A DNA stretch of 64,000 nt from Pararge aegeria (taxonomy: Eukaryota; Arthropoda; Insecta; Lepidoptera; Nymphalidae). The translations under genes were made by a program, and so were the position numbers. Below, in pieces: positions 10,801 to 21,700 of this stretch. The stretch is from contig NC_053191.1 in assembly GCF_905163445.1 (NCBI RefSeq), positions 13,640,001 through 13,704,000 of the forward strand, given 5' to 3'. The notes below the pieces were generated by a model. That model did not search any database and was not told the origin of the DNA. It worked only from the letters and a program-made list of their open reading frames with translations. The first letter of the stretch is position 1. Every line of letters begins with the position of its first letter.

Positions 10801-12269
10801 ATAAATACTTATAATAAGACTGTAACTGGATGATTTCTGTACATTAAATATATTATTTAGAACATTTTAAGTGGAGGTTTGATATAGATATAAACTACAA
10901 AATATTTTTATTTTTCTAATTTTTCTTTGCCTGTCTGTCTGTTCGCGCGTCACACAAAAACGGCTGAACAATAAAAATAAGGGCCTCGTGTACCGTAGTA
11001 AAACATGCGAACCACTAGACCAAGTTACGACATTGAAATAGTAGTTTTTTTTTATATAGCAATTGACGGAACAAGCAAATGACCCACCATGTGGTAGGTT
11101 AGTACTAATACTTTTGGAAGTAATTCCCCGGATGACTATTTCTAAACATACTTCTAGAACTTCGCTAACCTTTCTGTAAGGGTGCACTAGGTAACATTTT
11201 TTGAGCCAAATCATTTAACTGTCTCTCGAATTCGTCAACTGATATTGGTATCTTCACTTCTCTTACAACCAGTGAACAAAGCTCCCTGTCAGTTAATCCA
11301 TACACCTATCAAAAATAACATTTATGAACCGACTAATTGTTGCCTGCGTTCTTCGTCCGCGTTTTTTACGCCAAACACAGGACACTGGACACAACCAAAA
11401 AACCGCGCCTTTTCTGTGTTTTTTACAAATTTTAATACGACTCGTCGCACACGTCGCAGGAGACCGCCACACGGTACAAATTTTCGAAGTGCGCACTACA
11501 AAAAATATGCTTGTGGCAGCGACGCGCGACGTGGCATTTTGTAGCTGTGGCCAGTTGCACATGGTAGCCAATTCGTTATTCGTTCATTCTACTTGCACGA
11601 GCTTTCTGAGAGGCCGCATCACGTTGCAAACAAGTCAACGCGATCGATCGCAGCGACCTAAGTATTGCACGGACTGGAACGGCTTGAAGCAATGAATTAA
11701 TCGCTGGTAATTTGCGATCGCTGAGTCGAAACACCCTTAAAGCCCTCAAAATATCATCTCTTTTCATTTAACAACTATATTTTTAATAACTTACTTGCAG
11801 TTGTAAATCCTTAGGATATTTCCTATTGTATTTTTCACATATTTGTTTAATCATTTTATGATATATTACTTCTGAATCTGAAACGTGTATGCAGAATGAA
11901 AAAAAATCTGTGGCTTTTCCAAATTCAGTATTAATTTATTTCATACAAAAAATTAATAAATCATGTTATTTCTGTAAAGTGACATTACACTGTAAAACCA
12001 AATACATGTGATTCGACAACGTCGTGAAGTCGGGTCAGTGACCACAGAATAGTAAAAAGTAGAGTATTTATGTAAAAGATTGAATATTAAAATCGCAAAC
12101 TATCGAGTTGAAAAAAGTCGTGGTACAAATGTTGTTAGTTTTAATGTAAACCACTACAGGCCGAGAGCTTTCTGTTACTTTTTATTTAACCCTGTATAGA
12201 CTTACTACAACTCGGAATATATATTTACCTAAAACTGTTCCATCCATATCAAACAGACAGTGTGTTACC
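7866..12269 (-). CDS. HAD-superfamily hydrolase, GS1 / pseudouridine-5'-phosphatase type
   Basis: Exons (5' to 3'): 12239 to at least 12269, 11795-11877, 11170-11305, 10193-10323, 9590-9688, 8521-8580, 7866-8036. All junctions are GT-AG and in frame, about 237 residues plus an N-terminus. Catalytic set intact: motif I LFDMDGTVLDSE (nucleophile and acid Asp), motif II ALATNS, motif III Lys in GKPNPDIF, motif IV CLVFEDSAVGV. The C-terminal PELFGLPPFDD is typical of the GS1/PUDP group. These enzymes dephosphorylate pseudouridine 5'-monophosphate and related sugar phosphates in the cytosol; the exact substrate here is inferred. The start is unresolved: no in-frame ATG is found upstream in the motif I exon before a stop, so a further 5' exon must exist (acceptor perhaps ATTAAG|GTA at 12269, or TTCAG| near 12347). 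Confidence 0.85.
8655..9075 (+). repeat. Dispersed repeat S2 plus attached inverted repeat fragment
   Basis: 8655-8985 is a copy of family S2: 'ccactacaagtttaccccag', 'ggtggtaagtgacgatgcag', 'gggaatcgaactcgggacct'. 8955-9070 is the reverse complement of the family seen at 16140-16260. Both lie in the intron between HAD exons 8521-8580 and 9590-9688. Confidence 0.6.
11330..11765. repeat. GC-richer intronic block, possible degraded mobile element
   Basis: Overlapping spurious ORFs on both strands and higher GC than its surroundings, within the HAD intron 11306-11794. The left end 'ttgttgcctgcgttcttcgt' resembles a decayed Helitron 3' terminus on the minus strand. No protein similarity seen. 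Confidence 0.35.
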
Positions 12270-12360
12270 TTAATGTATCGTCTCACACATCCCAACCTTT
12301 CTCCATTTTTAAAGGGGTATCCGTCCTCAGTTTTGAAGAAACTGAATATTTTCTGAACAG

Positions 12361-13080
12361 AATTCTCCTGAACATAGCGGTACGGTATTTTTATGAATAA
12401 ATAAACACACTATAACTGAAGTAAGGTTTGATATGACATTTCTGTTTTTTATGACATTACCTACTTTTTTATTGTTCTGCATAATGCATAAAGCTAACGT
12501 GTATTGCCAGATAAAATAGGTTTCTGTTAAGATGTCCTATCTGATCGCCTTACAATTATTTAGATCATAATTACTCAGGGTTCTTTTTAAATCTTTTATA
12601 CCTACTTGTATTAAATTTTGTTGTGCAGCCTGTTTTGTTCTATGATTGCTAACGACTTGACGTGCTTATTTATTTGATGGCTTGCGATAGTTTTGATTAA
12701 TGGCATGATATAAATAAAAGTCAATATTTAATGAAGAAAAAAAAATGTATTTTTAATGTAAACGCACATTTTGATACATAAATAAATAGTTATAGTTCGT
12801 ATTTATATAATAATATGAAACTGTACGTACCTATTTCCTGTCTAAAGTCATTGAGATGTCTAAATGTAATAAATAAAATAAGTAAGTAGTATTATTAAAC
12901 CGAAAAAAAGATAATGACTAGACGATTTGACAATTGTTGTCATCAAGTGCAAAGCGCGGGTTATTTTACTCACAAGTAACAGGATGTTTGTGATAAACTT
13001 GAAATAGAGTACAATAATTATTAATTATCAAATAAAAAATAAGAGAATCCCAGCTTGCACCTCTAACTTTTCTAAGCTAT
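12361..13080. other. Upstream intergenic DNA, nothing recognisable
   Basis: AT-rich. The missing 5' exon of the HAD gene may lie here or further upstream, but I cannot identify it. Confidence 0.4.
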
Positions 13081-13083
13081 GTG

Positions 13084-13330
13084 TGGCGAGTGTCGCAGTG
13101 GGCAGCGACCCTGCTTCCTGATTCTAAGGTGGTGGGTTCGATTCCTACAACTGGAAAATATTTGTGATGATTTTTTTTTCAGTGTCTGGGTGTTTATCTG
13201 TATATTATATGCATTTATGTATATTATTCTTTAAATTTGTATAATATTCTTCAGTTGTCTTAGTACCCATAACACAAGCTACTCTCACTTTGGGACTAGA
13301 TATTGTATTGTCATAATATATTTATTTATT
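13084..13330 (+). mobile_element. tRNA-like SINE, family S1
   Basis: Near-complete copy: head 'ggcgagtgtcgcagtgggca', B-box-like 'gtgggttcgattcctacaac', body 'cttagtacccataacacaag', 3' end 'attgtcataatat'. Between the HAD and FAR genes. Confidence 0.75.
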
Positions 13331-14306
13331 TATAGTATATTTCATTTCCGCGTAGCGTAGGAGTAGACGCGATGAGCTTTGCGCCGCCTCCGGCTTGTTA
13401 TATCTCCATGCATATAAAATAGTAGTTGGAAAGGAGTTACGATTATAATGAACAACTATTGTTATAATACTTTTTCCTGAAGTACATAGTTTTGAAGAAA
13501 TAGCTAGGAATATACAGTTTTCATAAGAAATACTTGGTGACAGTCATGAAAATAAACAGTGTTTGCATTTATGGTCTGTTGGGGTATTACAGTTAATTTC
13601 CAAATCACCTAGTATTTCGGCGGTGTTAAAATGTATTTTTTATGAACTACAAAATATATAAAAACTATTTTCACACCGTTACAGATCAAAGGCCCAAATA
13701 AATATTAAATTATTATATCTTAATACCCAAATATATTAAAAATAAGGAATTATTAAAGAAGTACGATTCTCTTACGAGTTCTTCAGTTTCTCGGCCTTGT
13801 GATGCGAATTTCTATTCCGGATCAAAATTGTCTCTTCTGGCATTCGATGCTTTTTGCCAGGACCACTCCAACATGATAGGTCGTACGTGAATAAACAGTG
13901 AATTCTTCCAGCAAGCTTGCTTGCCAGGTAGGCAGATATTGTTTAAAACAAAAAGGCCGCTTCTAGAATCCTAGAGTGATTCTCTTTGTGGTTTACAAGA
14001 TATACAAAGTATAAATAAATAACAATGCAATAAATAACTCTCTGATTCAAAGACAGCTTTAAACAACTAATGAAACTTTTTTGACGATCCAATATAAAAA
14101 GTAAACGCATAGTGCATAGAAAGCAATGTTCACGATTACATGGAGGTAGTACAACCTGAAACAGAAAGTACATTTTTAATAATAAAAAATAGTCACTAAG
14201 GTTAAAACTACTTAAGAGTTAAATGGACAGGAGAATATATATTTGATATTATTGACCTAGAATAAGATAAACCAACGAAAAATATATTTTTGAAGGGAAA
14301 TAATAA

Positions 14307-14720
14307 TTACAAACTAAAATTAATATTTACAATAAATAAAAACCGTCTAACTGTTCCTTTATGGGCACTTATGGGCTTTGAATAGCTAGACTTAGCCGTT
14401 GGGCTAAATAAGCGCCAGCCAGGGTCACCAGACGTAAGGACCAATTTTTGGGACACTATGTTAATAAAATTTTTCGTGTCCGAAGACCATGGATGGCCCC
14501 AGAGTCTCAAACGTAAGCGCCGCAAAAACGTAGTCATTACTGGAGTTAAATGGTTTGAGTGCCAATTATGAGATTGTCTAACTAGATTTACTGAATCGAT
14601 TTCGTAAAAGTCAACTACATAGAAATCTATGGTATCGAATATGTGCCAACTAGTGATTGTAGCTTTTCCCAATATTGTAACTAGTTGCGCTCTTTCCATA
14701 CCATATAAATTGTCTATCAC
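14307..14720 (-). other. Unassigned 137-codon ORF
   Basis: An open frame of 137 codons from ATG at 14720, longer than most chance ORFs here. It includes LVTILGKATITSWHIF and SGDPGWRLFSPTAK. No splice partner, signal peptide or family is recognised. It lies between two repeats, so it may derive from a mobile element or be chance. Confidence 0.25.
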
Positions 14721-14799
14721 GCGACCGAATAAGTAAACGGAGTTAGAAACTACTAGACACTCTGATGACCTAAGTCTTCAAACAGTGCGTTATCGCTTA

Positions 14800-15240
14800 C
14801 ATTGAATCAATGAACGATTTGAGAGAGCTATGCTCGGAGTAATAATGGAATGCGTTGAGTTAAAATTACTGACATCGCTCAACGAGTAGCAAAACTATAG
14901 TTATAATGGGTGAAAATATAGCTAGGACAGCCTCTGGGCGATGGGGCTCTGTTTCGGTTCTGGGGCCTACCTTCACTTAAAACTGTTTCAGTGTAAAATT
15001 ACAGTTTTTTGGCGTTAAACATTACGATTATAATACTATAACAAAACGTCAATCGTTATAATATTACTGCTTGAAGCAGTAGTGGGAAGGCGTGCCATGG
15101 TAATGTGGCTTCGTACCATAAAGCGCAGCGTTGGTAGTCCCGACTAGGAAGACAGAAGGCAACAAGCGTTCATTGAGTATCATAGGCGAAAGACCGTGGG
15201 GTTCGGTAGACATTATGGACGACCCAAAATGCCTGCATAT
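14800..15240 (+). mobile_element. Degraded RTE-like non-LTR fragment
   Basis: 'gagagagctatgctcggagt' then 'actgacatcgctcaacgagt' and 'aaagcgcagcgttggtagtc' match, in order, the better-preserved copy at 21940-22160. Frame destroyed. Confidence 0.6.
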
Positions 15241-15389
15241 TTAGGAACTTGTCAGACAGTTCCTAAATGGTGGTGACCTGTGTACCGGCACCAGAGTACA
15301 GATCTGATTCTTAGGTAGGAAACATGCCTCGAGATAGGAAATTAGTTCTGCACGCCCATATCTCGGAGTTTGGTTCCGGTTATGTAATA

Positions 15390-15442
15390 AGCAAATATCT
15401 TTATTAATGTGTATTATTTGTATTTTTCTTCTTTCATTATAC

Positions 15443-15483
<41 letters not shown>

Positions 15484-15695
15484 TAATTATAATTATAATT
15501 ATAATATATATATATAATTAATATAATTGCACTATCCCGCTCTCTTGGAACTTTTCCTTCTGCCAGAGGTTGCCTGTAAGAGATTGCTAAAAGAAATAAG
15601 GCCGCCTTTGCATGCCTACAATTCTTGTTCTTTTGTTTCTTCTTTATTTTATGTATATTTTGCTGTTTGTTTGCAATAAATTATTTCTTCTTCTT
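15390..15695 (+). repeat. LINE 3' tail split by an expanded AT-rich microsatellite
   Basis: 15390-15450 and 15565-15690 together match the continuous copy at 19913-20100 ('ggttgcctgtaagagattgc', 'aaggccgcctttgcatgcct', then 'caataaa'). Here the two halves are separated by an (AT)n run of about 35 bp at 15445-15479, a (TAATTA)-like tandem run to about 15530, and a short insert. Confidence 0.65.
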
Positions 15696-15792
15696 CTTAT
15701 TCTTAGCCCGCCAACTCGCATGGCCAGCCAGCGTTGCGAGTCTTAGCTCTTCTCTCAGAGAGAGAGAGAGGACTTTACCTAGTAGTGGTACA

Positions 15793-18700
15793 TTAATAGG
15801 CTGAAAAACATACTGACCGCTTGTGCAATATTTTGGCTTGAGGTATAGTGGAGGGATCCTCTTTGCAGTAAAACTCCCTTATGCCTTTCACGTAGTTCTC
15901 CATATAAAGATCCAGGTCCGCGTTCTAAATAAAACATGTACAAAAGTTATTTAACCACATCATCAATCTAAGAACCTGTTGTGGAGTAATAACTATGTTT
16001 GTAATGCAAAAAAACGACATCAACATTGGATGGTAAGTTTAATCTTTATAGCGATAATCGACTCTGATGGTAAGTAGAAAATTATCGCGTATAAAGAGAG
16101 CAACTGTTAAACTCTGCATTCGAAGAACATGTCGTATAAAATGCTGTGCAATGTCCATTAAACAGAGGGTTGGTGTTAAAACGGTGGTACTTTCCCGGAC
16201 GAGCTCTGTCACAAAAAGCTCTACTAGGGCTAAACTATCAAAACGACTACTTCGTCATTAACCTTGAAAGGCAGGTTTAATCTATGAATAACTACACTTG
16301 CTTAGAGTTTATATATAGGTGTATCATGAAAATTAAGCCTTATTTGCTATACTCCGCGAAAAGCAGGAGAATCTGTATGGTGTAATTTATAATCTCTTCA
16401 ATCCTTATACTCCACACCAAACAGATCTTCGGCAATGTACCCTCTACGGACACAGACATTTTGTTACTTAACCGAGTGGTATTGCACAATGCAGATCACG
16501 AGGTCTGGAATTAAATCATCGGGTCTGGCCAAGGAAAGGTATTGGGGTTTCTATCAAGAAATTCTTAGTAACATCTCGAAGTTAGGAAATTGGAATTCTG
16601 CCGTCCTAACGGACGATGAGAATGAGGGAATAGAGAGTGCACCTGTGTTTCCCAAGCGCTTTAACGTTCCAGTACGATGTCGCGTGGCAACAGATTAGGG
16701 GTATGGATTCAATATAGCTGTCAACAGATTAGCCCGTTACCATCTGTTACATACTAACAGATGTTACATACCATCTGTTACATACTAACAGATGAGATTG
16801 CAGTCAAGGGTTTATTTGTTTATTTTATTTATAAATTTCATTAGATATACCAACAATACACTGTATTATCATTGAATGAAATGAAATGAAGAAATGATTT
16901 ATTGTGGCCACATGATTACATTAAGTGATACACAAACAAAAATTATGGACGGTCTATGCTGCCTAATTTAGGTAATCCCGTGCTATAGGCATCAGCGACC
17001 CATTAATAGTTTATAGTCCGAGTCCAGTTATCAATTACAGGTATACAAAAAATAATTCAATTAAAAATCAATATTAAAACAAATTATAAAAAATTACCAA
17101 AAACTTTTAGTTGAACTCCATCTTTGTGTTAAAGTGAATTAAAAAAGCTTACCGAGAAATCTGTGAAAAATGTTTCGTCCTCTTCTCTCGTGATTCGGTG
17201 TTTTAACGATTTGAAGTATTCATTCTTGAACACCCAATTCCGTGTGTTATAGTATTCCAACACCTCTAAGCCCAACGTCAGTCGATCGATTATTCGGACC
17301 ATGCTGAAATATGTCATCATTAATTGCAGCCTGCAGGCGTTACAGCGTTGATTTGTAATGCTTTCAAGCCCTCGCTTTCGGGTGACCGAGTTCATCCCTT
17401 GCAACAAAGACGCAAAAGGACTTAGCGTTCCGTTACGATGTCGCGTAGAAACGGATTAGGGCGAGATTACTGTCAAAAGCTAACTTAGCTAACTGAGCTA
17501 AATTAAGTGCATAAAAAAAATTCAGGGCAGTCTTCAGGGAATGAAAACTAAATGTATGTATACAGGGCTAAATAAGAGATATCAGAAAGCTCTCGGCCTT
17601 GTTAGTTCCTATCATTAAAACGACTACACTTTTTAAAACTCAGTATTAGTGTATTTATACAAAAAAAATATATAAATCATGTTGTCTGTAAAAAAAAAAA
17701 AAAAACACCAAACTAATAAGAAAATATTATGACAATAATATTTAGAAAACTGTGACAATATAAAGATATTAAGTAAAAATAAAAAAAATAGTGACATGAA
17801 AAACATGAAACTTATGCAAAGTAAATGCCAGATAATCTAAGACTTATCTGTATATTTTGTATAAAATAGAATTTAACGTCAAAGTAAATTTTATATATTT
17901 GTGATGATAAATAAATGGTTTTTTATTTTATTTATTATGTCTGTAAAGCAACCGAATTAACCAGGCGTTTTGGTCTAGCTATAAACACCGATTGGCGCAG
18001 TGGACAGCGACCCTGCTTTCTGAGTCCAAGGCCGTGGGTTCCGATTCCCACAACTGGAAAATGTTTGTGTGATGAACATGAATGTTTTTCAGTGTCTGAA
18101 TGTTAATCTGTATTTTATAAGTACATATTTACATATATTATTCATAAAAATATACATTCTCCTCCTTAGTACCCATAACACAAGCCACGCTTACTTTGGG
18201 GCTAGATGGCGATGTGTGTATTGTCGTAGTATAGTTGTTTATTTAAAATCAAATTCAAAATTTCTTTATTCATGTAGGTCTATCACAGGCACTTATGAAG
18301 CGTTCATACATAATATATTATGTTTACATAATCGTAAGGGGATGGTGATAACTTCGTACGCCAACTTAAACCTAAAGCTACGATATTTATTCATAAACGG
18401 CCTTTAATCCAATTATAAGCCATTGAATATCTGCGTCAATAGGTGCTTTATATAAATACAAATAAGTAATACTTACAAAGTTTTCTTTCCCAGTAAAAAT
18501 AACAGCAAATCAATTAAGTATGCTGGAACTAAGTGGGTGAAGAATTCACATATCTTGTGCTCCCATTTGTAATTTTTGGCTGTCGCCGATGGGTACCATA
18601 ATACCAAAGACAAGGGATACTTGCTCAAATACTTCGACCCTGAAAATAGACTTCAATTATTATAATTCACTAGCTGTAGCTTCGTCTGTGGGATTAAAAG

Positions 18701-21700
18701 TAGCCTATAATATTATAATAAAATTTAACATCCGTCAACAAGTACTCGTACATCAGTTACGAAATAAAATTAAATGCAATTAAAATAAATACATGTCAAC
18801 AAGGATTACAGAACAGCAAGATACGATGGCGGTCGATTAAGAGCTAAATAAAAAATACTCACAATGCTCTCTACATTCAACCCAAGTGATATCTTTGACA
18901 CCATATTGGGATAAGTTACAGACCCGAATATCTTTAGGCCTAGAAAAGAAAATTAAACAAATAAAGTTAATATAGCATGGCATAAATTTAACAAGTTATG
19001 ATTAACTAAAACTGTGTTGGAAGTTGGAATTAAGCCTGTCTGTGTGTCTGTTTGATGAACCTTTATACTCAACTTAATCTTTAACTTTACCTTTTTCTTG
19101 CTTGCCGTTTTTAATAATTACGTACTTATACATACATACTTTTTTCACACTGCTCTGCTCAATGCTTTTAAAATGTTTACTATTGTAAATTAATGTCCTG
19201 TTTCGGCAATGTTTAGCCTATATAATAAGATTTACTTCTAGGCAATGACTGTTTTTGCACAAAAAAAAAGAATCATGCTCGAGGGGAGAGTTAGGCATAA
19301 AGCCGAGGTAGGCACGCTGCCTACCTCGTAAAATCATTGTAAAGAGAGTCCTAAGTTGAATGGATCGCGACGAAGAAGAGTAGGTATTTCTAAAGTATTC
19401 ATCGTTACCAAACCTTTACCGGCCCGCTAAATGGCACAGCTCTCCTTCAGAATCAGAAAGGAGTAGGCCATGATCAACCACGCTGTCCTAGTGGTAGATG
19501 TCCGGATTGGTAGAATTCACGCGCATTTGCAAAATTTTTAAAGCAGTCTCAGGTATGCAGGTTTCCTGACGATGTTTCCCTACAAATTCAAATTACATGC
19601 ACACTTACATACATTGCACCGTGCGAAACCTGTATAGATAAATAAATACAACTATATAAATATGCGGTCTTACTTTTCAATTCCAGTCAAGAAGGTTAAA
19701 ATGATGATAGCATTTATTGCTAAGTCAACACAAATTGTGTCCAATTTTGTAGTGTCTTTGCAGTATATTGTCCGTAGAACACCTGCAATAAAAGTTTTTT
19801 TTATTTAAAAAAGTTATTCGGTAACTCTTCCGCTTTTAAGGCTGTTGTAAAAGTCAATCCCTTTCCATATTTTAGTCTTAAAGTCTACTATCTTTGAGTG
19901 AAGTAATTTGAACAAATATCGTTATTAATGTGTTTTATTTGTATTTTTCTTCGTTCATTATATAATTATATGCCAGAGGTTGCCTGTAAGAGATTGCTTG
20001 CAGCAATAAGGCCGCCTTTGCATGCCTACAATTCTTGTTTGTTTATTCTTTATTTTATGTATATTTTGGTGTTTGTGTGCAATAAAGTATTCCTTCTTCT
20101 TTTTTTTATATTAAATTTTATTATATTTTTCTTCTTTTTATATTTAATTTAAAAGCCAAAAAAATTCCTTAATTAGGGATTTCTATAAAGAAGAGACTTG
20201 CTGACCATTCTAGACATGGGAAACCACACGGTAAACAAAATTTAGTTTTTCCTCTACAGGAACTACAATCTCACCTGCTGGTAAGTGATGATGCAGTCTA
20301 AGATGGTAACTGGTAGCGGCATGGCAGTTATACTAAACCATACCCTTAATCGGTTTCCACACGACATCGAACCGGCGCGCCAAGTCTTTAGTGGTATCAT
20401 CAATAGACTAAAACAGTCCACTGCTGGACTAAAGGCCTGTCCAACGGGAAGGTTTGCCATAATCAACACCCTGGGCAGACGGGTTGGTGATCCCAGTAGG
20501 TGCTAGTAGATGTACAGAAGACGCTGCAGCCCGTTCTCCGATATATAACTTTCACTTAGTCACCTCGTACGACACCCGCGGGAAAAGGCGGGGTGACAAC
20601 TGTATTCTGATCTGCCAGTACATCGCACGGTAGGCCGGTTCAATTATAAAAAGAACAATCTCTTAATAAAAACTCCAGTACGAGTTACAAATACTTAAGG
20701 GTACGCTTTTTATAACTCTTACAATGCCTATCCTTAAGTTTTTATAACTCGTAATGGAGATTTTCTTCATTTCATACCCGGTGCATACCCTCGTTCCAGT
20801 TTCGTTTGCTTTTCCAGCAGTTCGGTAATGGGAAAAAAGGCGGGGTGGTGACAACTGTGTTCTGATCTGCCACTACATGGCACGGTAGTTTGGTATAATT
20901 ATAAAAAAAGAAAGCTCTTAATGTAAACCATAGCGGCTCAGGCAATCGCTTGGTTATGTCTTATTGAAGTTCTTGAGCTGCAGTATGGTATATTTTGGCA
21001 ACGAATCGAACGAATCCTGTGCCGTTTGCTTTTTCAGCAGTTCGGTAATGGGAAATGATGACGACACATTTAAATTTAAGAACGTAATATTACCTCTGGA
21101 AGCAGCATAAACCACTCCGGATGGCCCATTAATGTTATCTAGCCACCCCGGCATAGGCTCTTTCAAAGAGGGTACAACTAAAACAAATAGAAACAAAACA
21201 TATCACTTAAACATACTAATGGTCAATTTATGCATTATAATTTGTACCTTTACAAAATGGTTCCTTGAGATAAGGATGAGAATATTGGACCTGCCACTGC
21301 ATAATTTAAAACCATACAACGTGTAACATAATTACGAAATAATATTGAAGGATGCATAAGTACCTACACTTCATAAGGTATCACTCTGTAAAAATATTAA
21401 ATCACAAGAAGCAAATTTATTTTTCCATACAACCGAATTCAAAACATTTTAAGTGTTTACTTGTGACAACCCTATTGAAGATAAAAGATCGACACACGCA
21501 TAGCACCTACGCTACGTTGAGCGTACCTAATAAAATGACAGGAGACACATGATTTTAATATTGCAAGGGCTGTCTCTGAATTCTATCAGTAAAAACTATG
21601 GAGGTTTACTGGTAAGTCTTAGAGACAGTGCATAATGTACCTCTAAAGCCTGTGAAGTATTATTTCAGTTTTCATTTACACGTTGTATAAACAGCCTAGT

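Noticed and set aside
11245..11767. ORFs of 99-123 codons on both strands
   Set aside because: Mutually overlapping frames in a GC-richer intronic repeat; no splice or protein support.
13084..18060. tRNA genes suggested by B-box-like 'ggttcgattccc' sequences
   Set aside because: They are heads of SINEs with shared non-tRNA bodies and no clean cloverleaf.
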